A DNA stretch of 5,660 nt, taken from Candidatus Shapirobacteria bacterium CG06_land_8_20_14_3_00_40_12 (lineage in GTDB: Bacteria; Patescibacteriota; Microgenomatia; UBA12405). Position 1 is the stretch's first letter. Each line of letters begins with the position of its first letter. Positions 1-4,306 of the stretch are shown here, piece after piece. The stretch spans positions 1 through 5,660 of the forward strand of contig PEWA01000040.1 in NCBI GenBank assembly GCA_002780135.1. The letters run 5' to 3'. The notes under the pieces were generated by a model, which was not told the DNA's origin, did no database searches, and saw only the letters and a list, made by a program, of their open reading frames with translations. The position numbers and the translations under genes were made by a program.

Positions 1-1
1 G

Positions 2-358
2 AGTGCCACTGATAATTGGAAAATAATCTACTTTAGAAGTGATCGTGGAGAAGAACCAGTTTACGATTTTATCGAATCTCTAAATCCTTCAACCCAAGCC
101 AAAGTATCAAATACATTCGATCTATTAAGCCAGTTTGGTATTCGACTTGGTTTACCTCATATTAAAAAAGTCACCGGTACAAAATTATGGGAGTTGAGAA
201 TTCTGGGTAGCGACAATATTCGGATTTTTTATATCGCCGTCACTGGTCATCAATTTTTGTTACTCCATGGATTTATCAAAAAGACCCAAAAGACCGACAA
301 AAAAGAACTGAAGGTTGCCCTTTCCAGATTAAATGAGTTTATTAATATAAACTATTGA
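2..358 (+). CDS. HigB/RelE-type toxin (phage Gp49-like family), 5' end missing
   Basis: An open frame of 118 codons runs from the window edge to a TGA stop. The first visible residues are SATDNWKIIYF, so the true start should lie just outside. The pattern fits the HigB/Gp49-like branch of the RelE superfamily: an early 'WKIIYFRSDRGEEPVYDFI' strand-helix, a central 'KLWELRIL...NIRIFYI' block, and a late 'LLLHGFIKKTQKT' strand with basic residues, followed by a last helix. Known members are ribosome-dependent mRNA interferases; activity here is inferred. The antitoxin gene begins 30 bp downstream, giving the toxin-first order typical of higBA. There is no internal start that would make a plausible complete protein. 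Family assignment is firm; activity is untested. Confidence 0.88.
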   Translation, partial: SATDNWKIIYFRSDRGEEPVYDFIESLNPSTQAKVSNTFDLLSQFGIRLGLPHIKKVTGTKLWELRILGSDNIRIFYIAVTGHQFLLLHGFIKKTQKTDKKELKVALSRLNEFININY

Positions 359-382
359 AATATCACAATATTGTGATATCAT
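355..382 (+). promoter_or_regulatory. Leaderless antitoxin promoter with 20-bp palindromic operator
   Basis: The sequence atatcacaatattgtgatat (360-379) is a perfect 20-bp palindrome between the toxin stop and antitoxin start. It fills the spacer of a plausible promoter: TTGAAA at 355-360 (overlapping the toxin stop), a 16-bp spacer, and TATCAT at 377-382. The ATG at 389 lies 6 bases beyond the -10, where transcription would begin, and no Shine-Dalgarno sequence is visible. The inference is an autoregulated internal promoter giving a leaderless antitoxin mRNA, with the HTH antitoxin binding the palindrome. Confidence 0.65.
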
Positions 383-388
383 CAAAAC

Positions 389-658
389 ATGGACTGGATC
401 ACTCACAAAAAACAATTATTAAAAAAATCTGCTTTTAGAAAGGCACTCAAAGAGTCTGAGCTGGAATTTCAAATTGCCAAATCAGTTATCGAAGCTAGAT
501 TAAAAAAAGGTTTGACCCAAAAACAACTTGCCAAAAAACTTGACACCCGTCAATCGGTCATCTCTCGCCTGGAAAATATCAAAACCACCCCCTCCCTTTC
601 TTTTCTAAAAAGGTTAGCCGTTGCCACCGGCAGCAAACTCACCGTCACTTTTCAGTAG
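389..658 (+). CDS. HigA-like HTH (XRE family) antitoxin
   Basis: This 89-residue protein has a charged N-terminal helical segment (about 1-30) followed by an XRE/Cro-type helix-turn-helix. The recognition region reads 'LTQKQLAKKLDTRQSVISRLE' across about residues 42-62, and 'PSLSFLKRLAVATGSKL' forms the usual closing helices. It is the DNA-binding antitoxin partner of the HigB-like toxin just upstream, expected to neutralise the toxin and repress the locus through the palindrome at 360-379. The ATG at 389 is the only sensible start and lacks a ribosome binding site. It is followed by TAG only 5 bp before the converging small gene on the other strand. The length is typical of HigA proteins paired with Gp49-like toxins. 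Confidence 0.88.
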   Translation: MDWITHKKQLLKKSAFRKALKESELEFQIAKSVIEARLKKGLTQKQLAKKLDTRQSVISRLENIKTTPSLSFLKRLAVATGSKLTVTFQ

Positions 659-663
659 ATTTT

Positions 664-795
664 TTAATTTTCCCCATATTCATCCCCATATCTACTCCCA
701 CCTCCTTTAAATTCAGCACAATCAGTTTTCAATTGCACGATTTTTTTCTCATATTTTGCCAACTCCGACAGCAATTTTTCTTTTCTTTTATCCAT
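664..795 (-). CDS. Small coiled-coil-like hypothetical protein
   Basis: This 43-residue frame was found by reading the minus strand past the deacetylase stop. Residues 1-30 (MDKRKEKLLSELAKYEKKIV and on) are strongly helical and charged with leucines at heptad-like spacing. Residues 31-43 form a Gly/Tyr/acidic tail (GGGSRYGDEYGEN). The start overlaps the stop of the preceding PIG-L gene (TGATG), and an AGGG ribosome site sits 7 bases upstream at about 803-806. Another in-frame ATG lies 3 bases earlier at 796-798. Good start signals and coupling to the upstream gene argue that it is translated. I do not recognise a family. It ends at TAA 5 bp from the converging antitoxin gene. Confidence 0.5.
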   Translation of the reverse strand: MDKRKEKLLSELAKYEKKIVQLKTDCAEFKGGGSRYGDEYGEN

Positions 796-1499
796 CATTT
801 ATCCCTATAAACAAAATATTCGCACCCCAGCATCTTATTAATTTTAAAGAAATTAAAATCATTTGGTTTTGTTTGAGAGATATTAAACTGTGATTTATGA
901 GCCCGCAATGATCTTAGCTTTGCCAGTTTTTCAAGTAAATTCATTTTTAGACAAAAATCCGGTTTTAACGGGTGTATTTCTCTTTCTGCCATACTTGAAG
1001 CCTTTGGTTTTACCTTATACTCAACAATTGTTACATACAGTAACTGAATCGGTTTTTTCGTCACCCCACTCACCGCTTCGCTTAGGGCAATATGATCCGG
1101 ATGTCCGTAAATTCCGTCCGGTTCGAAGGTAACGACATGGCTTGGTTTATATTCCGATATTTGCTTTAGTATTTCTATTTTCATTTCCGATTTTTTATTT
1201 TTTAAACCCCCATCAGGAAACGACAAAACTTCAAAATTTTTGACCCCCAAAATCCGAAACGAATTTAGAAGTTCTTTTCTTCTTGCTTTGGCCAGATCTT
1301 CCTCGGGGGATAAGCCATACCTAAGTGTACTTTTTTCTCCGGCAGTGAAAGTCACCACCCTTATTCCAATCTTATTAGTTGTTATTATTTTTAGAAATCC
1401 ACTCATAAATACCGCTTCATCATCGGGGTGTGGCATAAAAACTAAAACTTTCGCGTTTTTTTCAATTCCCAAACCTTCGACCGACGAAATACTTTTCAT
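795..1499 (-). CDS. PIG-L/LmbE-family N-acetylglucosaminyl-type deacetylase
   Basis: This 234-residue protein shows the hallmark metal site of the PIG-L (GlcNAc-PI de-N-acetylase, LmbE-like) family: 'MPHPDDEAVF' with H24, D26 and D27 near the N-terminus, and 'EPDGIYGHPDH' at 126-136 supplying the later histidine. 'FPDGGL' at 94-99 is also typical. Family members are usually zinc-dependent enzymes that remove acetyl groups from GlcNAc-containing lipids, thiol precursors or sugars; the substrate here cannot be told. The start ATG shares its A with the TAA of the VOC gene (TAATG), so translation is probably coupled. It is the fourth gene of the minus-strand run. The stop TGA overlaps the next small gene. 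No signal peptide is visible, suggesting a cytoplasmic location. Confidence 0.9.
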   Translation of the reverse strand: MKSISSVEGLGIEKNAKVLVFMPHPDDEAVFMSGFLKIITTNKIGIRVVTFTAGEKSTLRYGLSPEEDLAKARRKELLNSFRILGVKNFEVLSFPDGGLKNKKSEMKIEILKQISEYKPSHVVTFEPDGIYGHPDHIALSEAVSGVTKKPIQLLYVTIVEYKVKPKASSMAEREIHPLKPDFCLKMNLLEKLAKLRSLRAHKSQFNISQTKPNDFNFFKINKMLGCEYFVYRDK

Positions 1500-1900
1500 T
1501 ACTCTTTTGGCCCGATTATTTGAACATAATTACCGTCCAAATCTTCAAAAGTCACAAACCACTTATCAAAAGTCGGCGCTTTGAATGGTGTGGCGACAAT
1601 TTTCACTCCTTTTGATATTAGATATTCATAAGCCTTTGCCACCGAATCAACATTGATATTAAACATAATTCGGCAAGGATCAGGGTTTGTTCCTTTCACT
1701 TCCGAATGTTGACCAATCCACAACTTCACCCCATCTTCAGGAAATTCAAACAGTCACCCCGTGTCTTGGGGATGACCTATTTTTTCTATTAGTTTCAGGC
1801 TAAATGTTTCCTGATACCAATCCGCCAATCTCTTCCAGTTTTCCGACCAAATCAAAATTGTTGAGATTTTGTTAAATTGCATATCATCCAATTTTATCAT
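1499..1900 (-). pseudogene. VOC (glyoxalase/bleomycin-resistance) family gene with in-frame TGA
   Basis: Reading from ATG at 1898-1900 gives a collinear VOC-superfamily protein of 133 codons, interrupted by TGA at 1754-1756. Before the stop: 'MQFNKISTILIWSENWKRLA' (from residue 7), then 'DWYQETFSLKLIEKIGHPQDTG'-like sequence. After it: 'LFEFPEDGVKLWIGQHSEV', an 'RIMFNINVDSVAKAYEYL' helix and 'FVTFEDLDGNYVQIIG' at the end. The frame is the same on both sides, so a single nonsense change or read error explains it. A GTG at 1727-1729 could start only the C-terminal half. VOC proteins bind metal in a paired beta-alpha-beta-beta-beta fold; the substrate is unknown. GGTGG at 1906-1910 sits 5 bases before the ATG as a ribosome site. 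ATG at 1880-1882 is an alternative start. The gene lies 17 bp after the BrnA-like gene and overlaps the deacetylase gene. Confidence 0.75.
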
Positions 1901-1917
1901 TGGTGCCACCAAGGTGG

Positions 1918-2196
1918 TCAAATAGTCCTATTTTCTTTCTGAACTTTTTCCGCCAGCCACACTTTCATTAAAGATTGGTAGGGGACATCCCTTTTATTGG
2001 CCAATCTTTTCAGATCAGAAATCAAAGACAATGGCAATCTCAATGTTATCGGTTTAGCTGTTAGTTTCAACTCCGAGAAATCAAATTTTACCTCTTTAGA
2101 CATATCAAAATATTCGGTTGTGTCATGAGTCGCCCAAAAATCTCTCTCTGCATCTTCATTTTTAAACTTTGGTATTGGTTTAATTTTTTGTTTCAT
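1918..2196 (-). CDS. BrnA/CopG-type antitoxin (ribbon-helix-helix)
   Basis: This 92-residue protein begins 'MKQKIKPIPKFKNEDAERDF' followed by 'WATHDTTEYFD'. This conserved N-terminal segment is shared by CopG-type antitoxins and mediates toxin binding. The C-terminal half has the ribbon-helix-helix signature: beta strand 'AKPITLRLPLSLI' (about 47-59), then 'SDLKRLANKRDVPYQSLMKV' and a last helix. It should dimerise, bind operator DNA and neutralise the BrnT-like toxin encoded immediately upstream. The ATG lies inside the end of the toxin gene (17-bp overlap), with AAGGA at 2208-2212 as a possible but distant ribosome site. The only candidate operator in view is the inverted repeat at 2483-2498 next to the toxin start. 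Confidence 0.87.
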   Translation of the reverse strand: MKQKIKPIPKFKNEDAERDFWATHDTTEYFDMSKEVKFDFSELKLTAKPITLRLPLSLISDLKRLANKRDVPYQSLMKVWLAEKVQKENRTI

Positions 2197-2482
2197 ATTT
2201 TGCTTTTTCCTTTTTGTTTTGATCTCTGGCGGAGATCACTCTAATGAATAATTGTCTGTAAGTAAAAACAATTGTTAAACATCTTCCTCCATCGGTTTTT
2301 CCGTATGCGGTCATTCTTTTCTCACGATCAGAATACTTTGCGTCCGCAAATACTTTTGGAGTATTTACAAAAATCTGTTCACACTCGTCATTGCTGACTT
2401 CGTGTTTTTCCCAGTTTTTAATGATATTACCCTTATCCCATTCAAATGAAACTGGTTTATGGGGCAATATCCTTTTTATCAC
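2180..2482 (-). CDS. brnT: BrnT-family toxin
   Basis: This 100-residue protein carries the BrnT signature: 'FEWDKGNIIKNWEKHEVS' (about 13-30), then 'ECEQIFVNTPKVFAD' with a following 'DREKRMTAYGKTDGGRCLTI' segment, and the closing 'LFIRVISARDQNKKEKAKYE'. BrnT is a RelE-like ribonuclease toxin of type II pairs, and the conserved 'R..SAR' region near the C-terminus is present. The start is GTG at 2480-2482, read as 'MIKRILPHK', with no ribosome binding site before it. This fits a leaderless mRNA from the promoter just upstream. It is the first gene of the five-gene minus-strand run and overlaps its antitoxin by 17 bp. The symbol is given by family resemblance. Confidence 0.88.
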   Translation of the reverse strand: MIKRILPHKPVSFEWDKGNIIKNWEKHEVSNDECEQIFVNTPKVFADAKYSDREKRMTAYGKTDGGRCLTIVFTYRQLFIRVISARDQNKKEKAKYETKN

Positions 2483-2519
2483 TGTACATAATGGTACAAT
2501 ACAAACATCTCTCCGTCAA
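2483..2519 (-). promoter_or_regulatory. brnT promoter with TGTAC-N6-GTACA operator
   Basis: On the minus strand, TTGACG (2519-2514), a 17-bp spacer and TACCAT (2496-2491) form a promoter whose start point would fall at or beside the GTG start codon at 2482. An inverted repeat with 5-bp arms, TGTAC and GTACA separated by 6 bases, occupies 2483-2498 over the -10 and abuts the start codon. It is the obvious candidate site for autorepression by the BrnA-like protein. The operator role is inferred from position and symmetry. Confidence 0.6.
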
Positions 2520-2537
2520 GCCATTATATAATAAGCC

Positions 2538-2713
2538 ATGACTCATGCTGTTACTTTTGATCTCAACCTTCCGTCTTCAGCCTAATCGCCACCAGTGATT
2601 TTACCAATCCCACCCCGATTCCGCCCTTTTTATCCGCTACTCCTCTTGCCACCCCATTTACTGAATATCTTGCCATGGCAGACTATAACATCTTGCCCAC
2701 AATAACGCAATAA
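2538..2713 (+). pseudogene. Possible frameshifted relic of a short gene
   Basis: A perfect TATAAT (2527-2532) lies 5 bases before ATG at 2538. This opens MTHAVTFDLNLPSSA and stops at TAA 2583-2585. A second frame open from 2561 takes over there and reads 'LIATSDFTNPTPIPPFLSAT' and on to 'YLAMADYNILPTITQ', ending at TAA 2711-2713. Joined by one frameshift near 2580, the two make a continuous protein of about 57 residues with no recognisable family. No convincing -35 element was found. It could equally be non-coding sequence with two chance open frames. Apart from this, the 2520-2716 stretch holds nothing I can identify. Confidence 0.22.
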
Positions 2714-2716
2714 ACT

Positions 2717-2863
2717 ATGTCCTTGACAAAACTCTGTACTAATACTACAATTGTAGTAGTTAATAGTTTCAATCTCAGGGAAGATAAACATAATTCCTGT
2801 TCCCGTAAATCAGATTGCAAATGTGGCGCCGTAGATGGCAAGCCCTGTAATTGCAGCAAATAA
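2717..2863 (+). CDS. Cys-rich metallothionein-like small peptide
   Basis: The frame ending at TAA 2861-2863 encodes a C-terminal part reading 'NSCSRKSDCKCGAVDGKPCN' then CSK. It has five cysteines in 19 residues, including two CxC pairs (DCKC and PCNC), spaced by Lys/Gly as in small metallothioneins. This suggests cytoplasmic chelation of a soft metal such as Cu(I). The only in-frame ATG is at 2717, giving 48 residues. However, a strong promoter with a cop/bla-type operator lies inside that stretch (2723-2758), so the expressed peptide probably starts later. GTT at 2759 is in frame and lies exactly where ATG stands relative to the -10 in the two sister promoters, but GTT is not a normal start codon. 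The N-terminus is therefore unresolved. A strong terminator follows about 50 bp downstream. No exact family match is recognised. Confidence 0.5.
   Translation: MSLTKLCTNTTIVVVNSFNLREDKHNSCSRKSDCKCGAVDGKPCNCSK
2723..2758 (+). promoter_or_regulatory. Promoter with BlaI/CopY-type operator 1 (before the Cys-rich peptide)
   Basis: TTGACA (2723-2728), a 17-bp spacer and TACAAT (2746-2751) form a near-consensus promoter. The perfect 16-bp palindrome tactacaattgtagta (2743-2758) covers the -10 and contains the TACA-NN-TGTA core known for CopY boxes and similar to BlaI/MecI sites. Transcription would start at about 2758-2759. It is the most symmetrical 16-mer of the three related sites and should be bound by the repressor encoded at 2985-3350. 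Confidence 0.82.
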
Positions 2864-2910
2864 CCTATTGACCTCTAACTGTTAGATTTTTATGACTCTT
2901 AGAGCCCTTA

Positions 2911-2943
2911 AAAGTCCTCCGATATTATTTCGGAGGATTTTTA
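2911..2943 (+). terminator. Strong Rho-independent terminator
   Basis: An 8-bp perfect stem TCCTCCGA (2915-2922) / TCGGAGGA (2930-2937) with a 7-base AT loop is followed by TTTTTA. Flanking A's before the stem pair with the T-run. It separates the Cys-rich reading frame from the repressor gene, so that frame forms its own short transcript. The A-run before the stem means it could also work weakly on the other strand. Confidence 0.88.
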
Positions 2944-2949
2944 CTTTAA

Positions 2950-2985
2950 TTGACAAAAATTAGATATGTACTACAATCAGTAGTA
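2950..2985 (+). promoter_or_regulatory. Promoter with operator 2 (autoregulated repressor-protease operon)
   Basis: TTGACA (2950-2955), a 16-bp spacer and TACAAT (2972-2977) precede ATG at 2985 by 7 bases. No ribosome site is visible, so the mRNA is probably leaderless. The imperfect dyad tactacaatcagtagta (2969-2985) has 6-bp TACTAC/GTAGTA arms; its last base is the A of the start codon. The weaker symmetry may make this the lower-affinity site of the three, which would suit autoregulation. The affinity ranking is inference. Confidence 0.8.
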
Positions 2986-3350
2986 TGAAAACCGAACCTT
3001 TCGGTCCGCTTGAACAAAAAGTCATGGATATCCTGTGGATTTCTTCAATTCCCCTAAAACCTCTTGACGTTCTCCACCAATTAAAAGGGGATTATGCCTA
3101 TACCACCATTATGACTATCCTCAAAAGATTGGCCGATAAGGGGGTAGTTCGTCGGAAAATGTCAGGTAAGGCCTATCAATATTTCCCCTGTTCCTGTAAA
3201 GAAAAATTTATCAAAAAAAACTTATCCGGGATTATAAACGGCTTAGTCAACTCTTACGGCCAGGTCGCCATCGCCAATTTTGTCGATGTTATCAAAAATA
3301 ACAAAAAAGACCTGGGCCTATTAAAAAAATATCTGAAATCCCAAAAATGA
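2985..3350 (+). CDS. BlaI/MecI/CopY-family winged-helix repressor
   Basis: This 121-residue protein opens with the family signature 'FGPLEQKVMDILW' (6-18). Next come the recognition helix and wing 'YTTIMTILKRLADKGVVRRK' (39-58) with 'GKAYQYFP' (61-68), then a C-terminal helical dimerisation part. Known members bind TACA/TGTA dyads as dimers and repress beta-lactamase or copper genes. C69-S-C71 forms a single CxC directly after the wing; CopY proteins carry a C-terminal pair of CxC motifs, so direct metal sensing is possible but not established. BlaI-type members are instead inactivated by proteolysis after an M56 partner signals. Its stop overlaps the M56 gene start (ATGA), so the two are co-translated. 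Targets are expected to be the three dyads at 2743, 2969 and 4290. Confidence 0.92.
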   Translation: MKTEPFGPLEQKVMDILWISSIPLKPLDVLHQLKGDYAYTTIMTILKRLADKGVVRRKMSGKAYQYFPCSCKEKFIKKNLSGIINGLVNSYGQVAIANFVDVIKNNKKDLGLLKKYLKSQK

Positions 3351-4273
3351 GCTCCAAAAAACTTAACCTTCTTTCTGATATCTATTTTGGATTGATACTA
3401 TTATCGGGCTTTTTTTATTCGATTTTCTTGGCAGTTGCCTCTCCCAAACTTCTTCGTGCCCTGACCATGCAAATCATATTTTTACTCGACGCCCTGAAGT
3501 TTAGCAACAACACATTAAGTTTAATTACTTCCCGATCATTCTTAATCAATGTCATCCCCGGGCTGATTTTACTTGGACTTCTTTCCCAGTATGTAAAAGC
3601 CCTTATTAAATCAACCCGAAGTGTCAAATCGACCCGTCTTTTTATTAATACCCTAATCATTACCAAGATTACCCCGACCTTCACCCAATTCCGCTCCGGT
3701 CGCGGTCATATTTTTACCTCAGGGTTCTTTCATCCCATAATTTATCTTTCCTTGGCCTTATTCGAAACCCACTCCCCCGAAGAAATAGAAGCTATGATTC
3801 AACATGAAATAAATCATCAAAAAAACTATCACCCTCTCAAAATATTTATAACCGGGTTTATAAAATCAACCTTGCCGTTTCTTCCGGGTAGAAACTGGCT
3901 TTTTGATAACTATTTGACCCTAGTCGAAGTCTCATCAGATCAATTTTCCGATGAATTGTTAAACAACAAACTACCATTAGTTTCAGCCTTACTAAAATTT
4001 CAGAGTCAAAGTTTTGAGCCGGGAATCAGCTATTTTAATAGTCAAAGCGAAAGAATAAAGATTCTGGTGGGGCAAAAAAAACAGGGCATAAAAATACCCA
4101 TGGCTTATTATTCAATAATTTTATTCGTCTTCCTCTCCAGTACCCTATTTATAAAAGATTCTGATCTCTTTTTTGACTGCCGGCATCTTCTTAGGTGTGT
4201 CGAAAAATTAATAACCAGTTCGACAAGTCAAATTTTTTTCCAGAGTGACCATTGCCAACCAACACTCCCTTGA
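3347..4273 (+). CDS. M56-family (BlaR1/MecR1-like) membrane metalloprotease with short Cys/His tail
   Basis: This 308-residue protein has hydrophobic segments at about 13-32, 64-83 and 253-269, and less certain ones near 38-50 and 165-178. The catalytic zinc motif is HEINH (153-157), followed by 'EVSSD' (194-198), matching the E-x3-D that supplies the third ligand in M56 proteins. 'FFHPIIYLS' (127-135) is also typical. In BlaR1/MecR1 this intracellular protease domain relays an outside signal to the BlaI/MecI repressor. Here no penicillin-binding sensor follows: after the last membrane segment only about 38 residues remain, containing C278, H280, C284, H302 and C303. I infer a metal-sensing antirepressor protease. 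The gene overlaps the repressor gene by 4 bp (ATGA), and its TGA stop lies inside the -35 of the next promoter. Confidence 0.88.
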   Translation: MSSKKLNLLSDIYFGLILLSGFFYSIFLAVASPKLLRALTMQIIFLLDALKFSNNTLSLITSRSFLINVIPGLILLGLLSQYVKALIKSTRSVKSTRLFINTLIITKITPTFTQFRSGRGHIFTSGFFHPIIYLSLALFETHSPEEIEAMIQHEINHQKNYHPLKIFITGFIKSTLPFLPGRNWLFDNYLTLVEVSSDQFSDELLNNKLPLVSALLKFQSQSFEPGISYFNSQSERIKILVGQKKQGIKIPMAYYSIILFVFLSSTLFIKDSDLFFDCRHLLRCVEKLITSSTSQIFFQSDHCQPTLP

Positions 4274-4306
4274 CAAATAGAAAAATTACTACTACACTGT
4301 GTAGTA
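4270..4306 (+). promoter_or_regulatory. Promoter with operator 3 (before the HMA fusion gene)
   Basis: TTGACA (4270-4275), which contains the M56 stop codon, is followed by a 17-bp spacer and TACACT (4293-4298), 7 bases before the ATG at 4306. The dyad tactacactgtgtagta (4290-4306) has perfect 8-bp arms around a central T and shares its last base with the start codon. The layout matches operator 2 base for base around the ATG, again giving a leaderless mRNA. It indicates common control by the repressor encoded at 2985-3350. Confidence 0.83.

Noticed and set aside
356..391. Toxin and antitoxin are in the same frame, which could suggest a fused protein by TGA readthrough
   Set aside because: Two TGA codons intervene (356 and within the palindrome). 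The shared frame is a one-in-three coincidence, and a promoter and operator explain the gap.
890..1132. Plus-strand open frame of 80 codons opposite the deacetylase
   Set aside because: It lies antisense to a well-supported PIG-L gene with intact motifs and has no recognisable domain.
1240..1584. Plus-strand open frame of 114 codons
   Set aside because: It is antisense to the deacetylase and VOC genes, and its composition follows from their codons.
1754..1756. UGA read as glycine (alternative genetic code 25)
   Set aside because: The HigB-like, PIG-L, BrnA-like, BlaI-like and M56 genes all end at TGA at the expected family length, two of them in tight overlaps with the next gene. Only one internal TGA is seen.
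1900..1917. Overlapping small palindromes CCACC-TT-GGTGG and TTGGTG-G-CACCAA before the VOC start
   Set aside because: Loops of one or two bases are too small for a stable hairpin, and GGTGG is adequately explained as a ribosome site. A DNA operator here is possible but unsupported.
2820..2849. ATG frame reading MWRRRWQAL over the Cys-rich region
   Set aside because: It has only nine codons and no ribosome site, and it competes with the far more structured Cys-rich frame.
3415..3684. Minus-strand open frame of 89 codons
   Set aside because: It is antisense to the M56 protease gene, with no start signals or domain.
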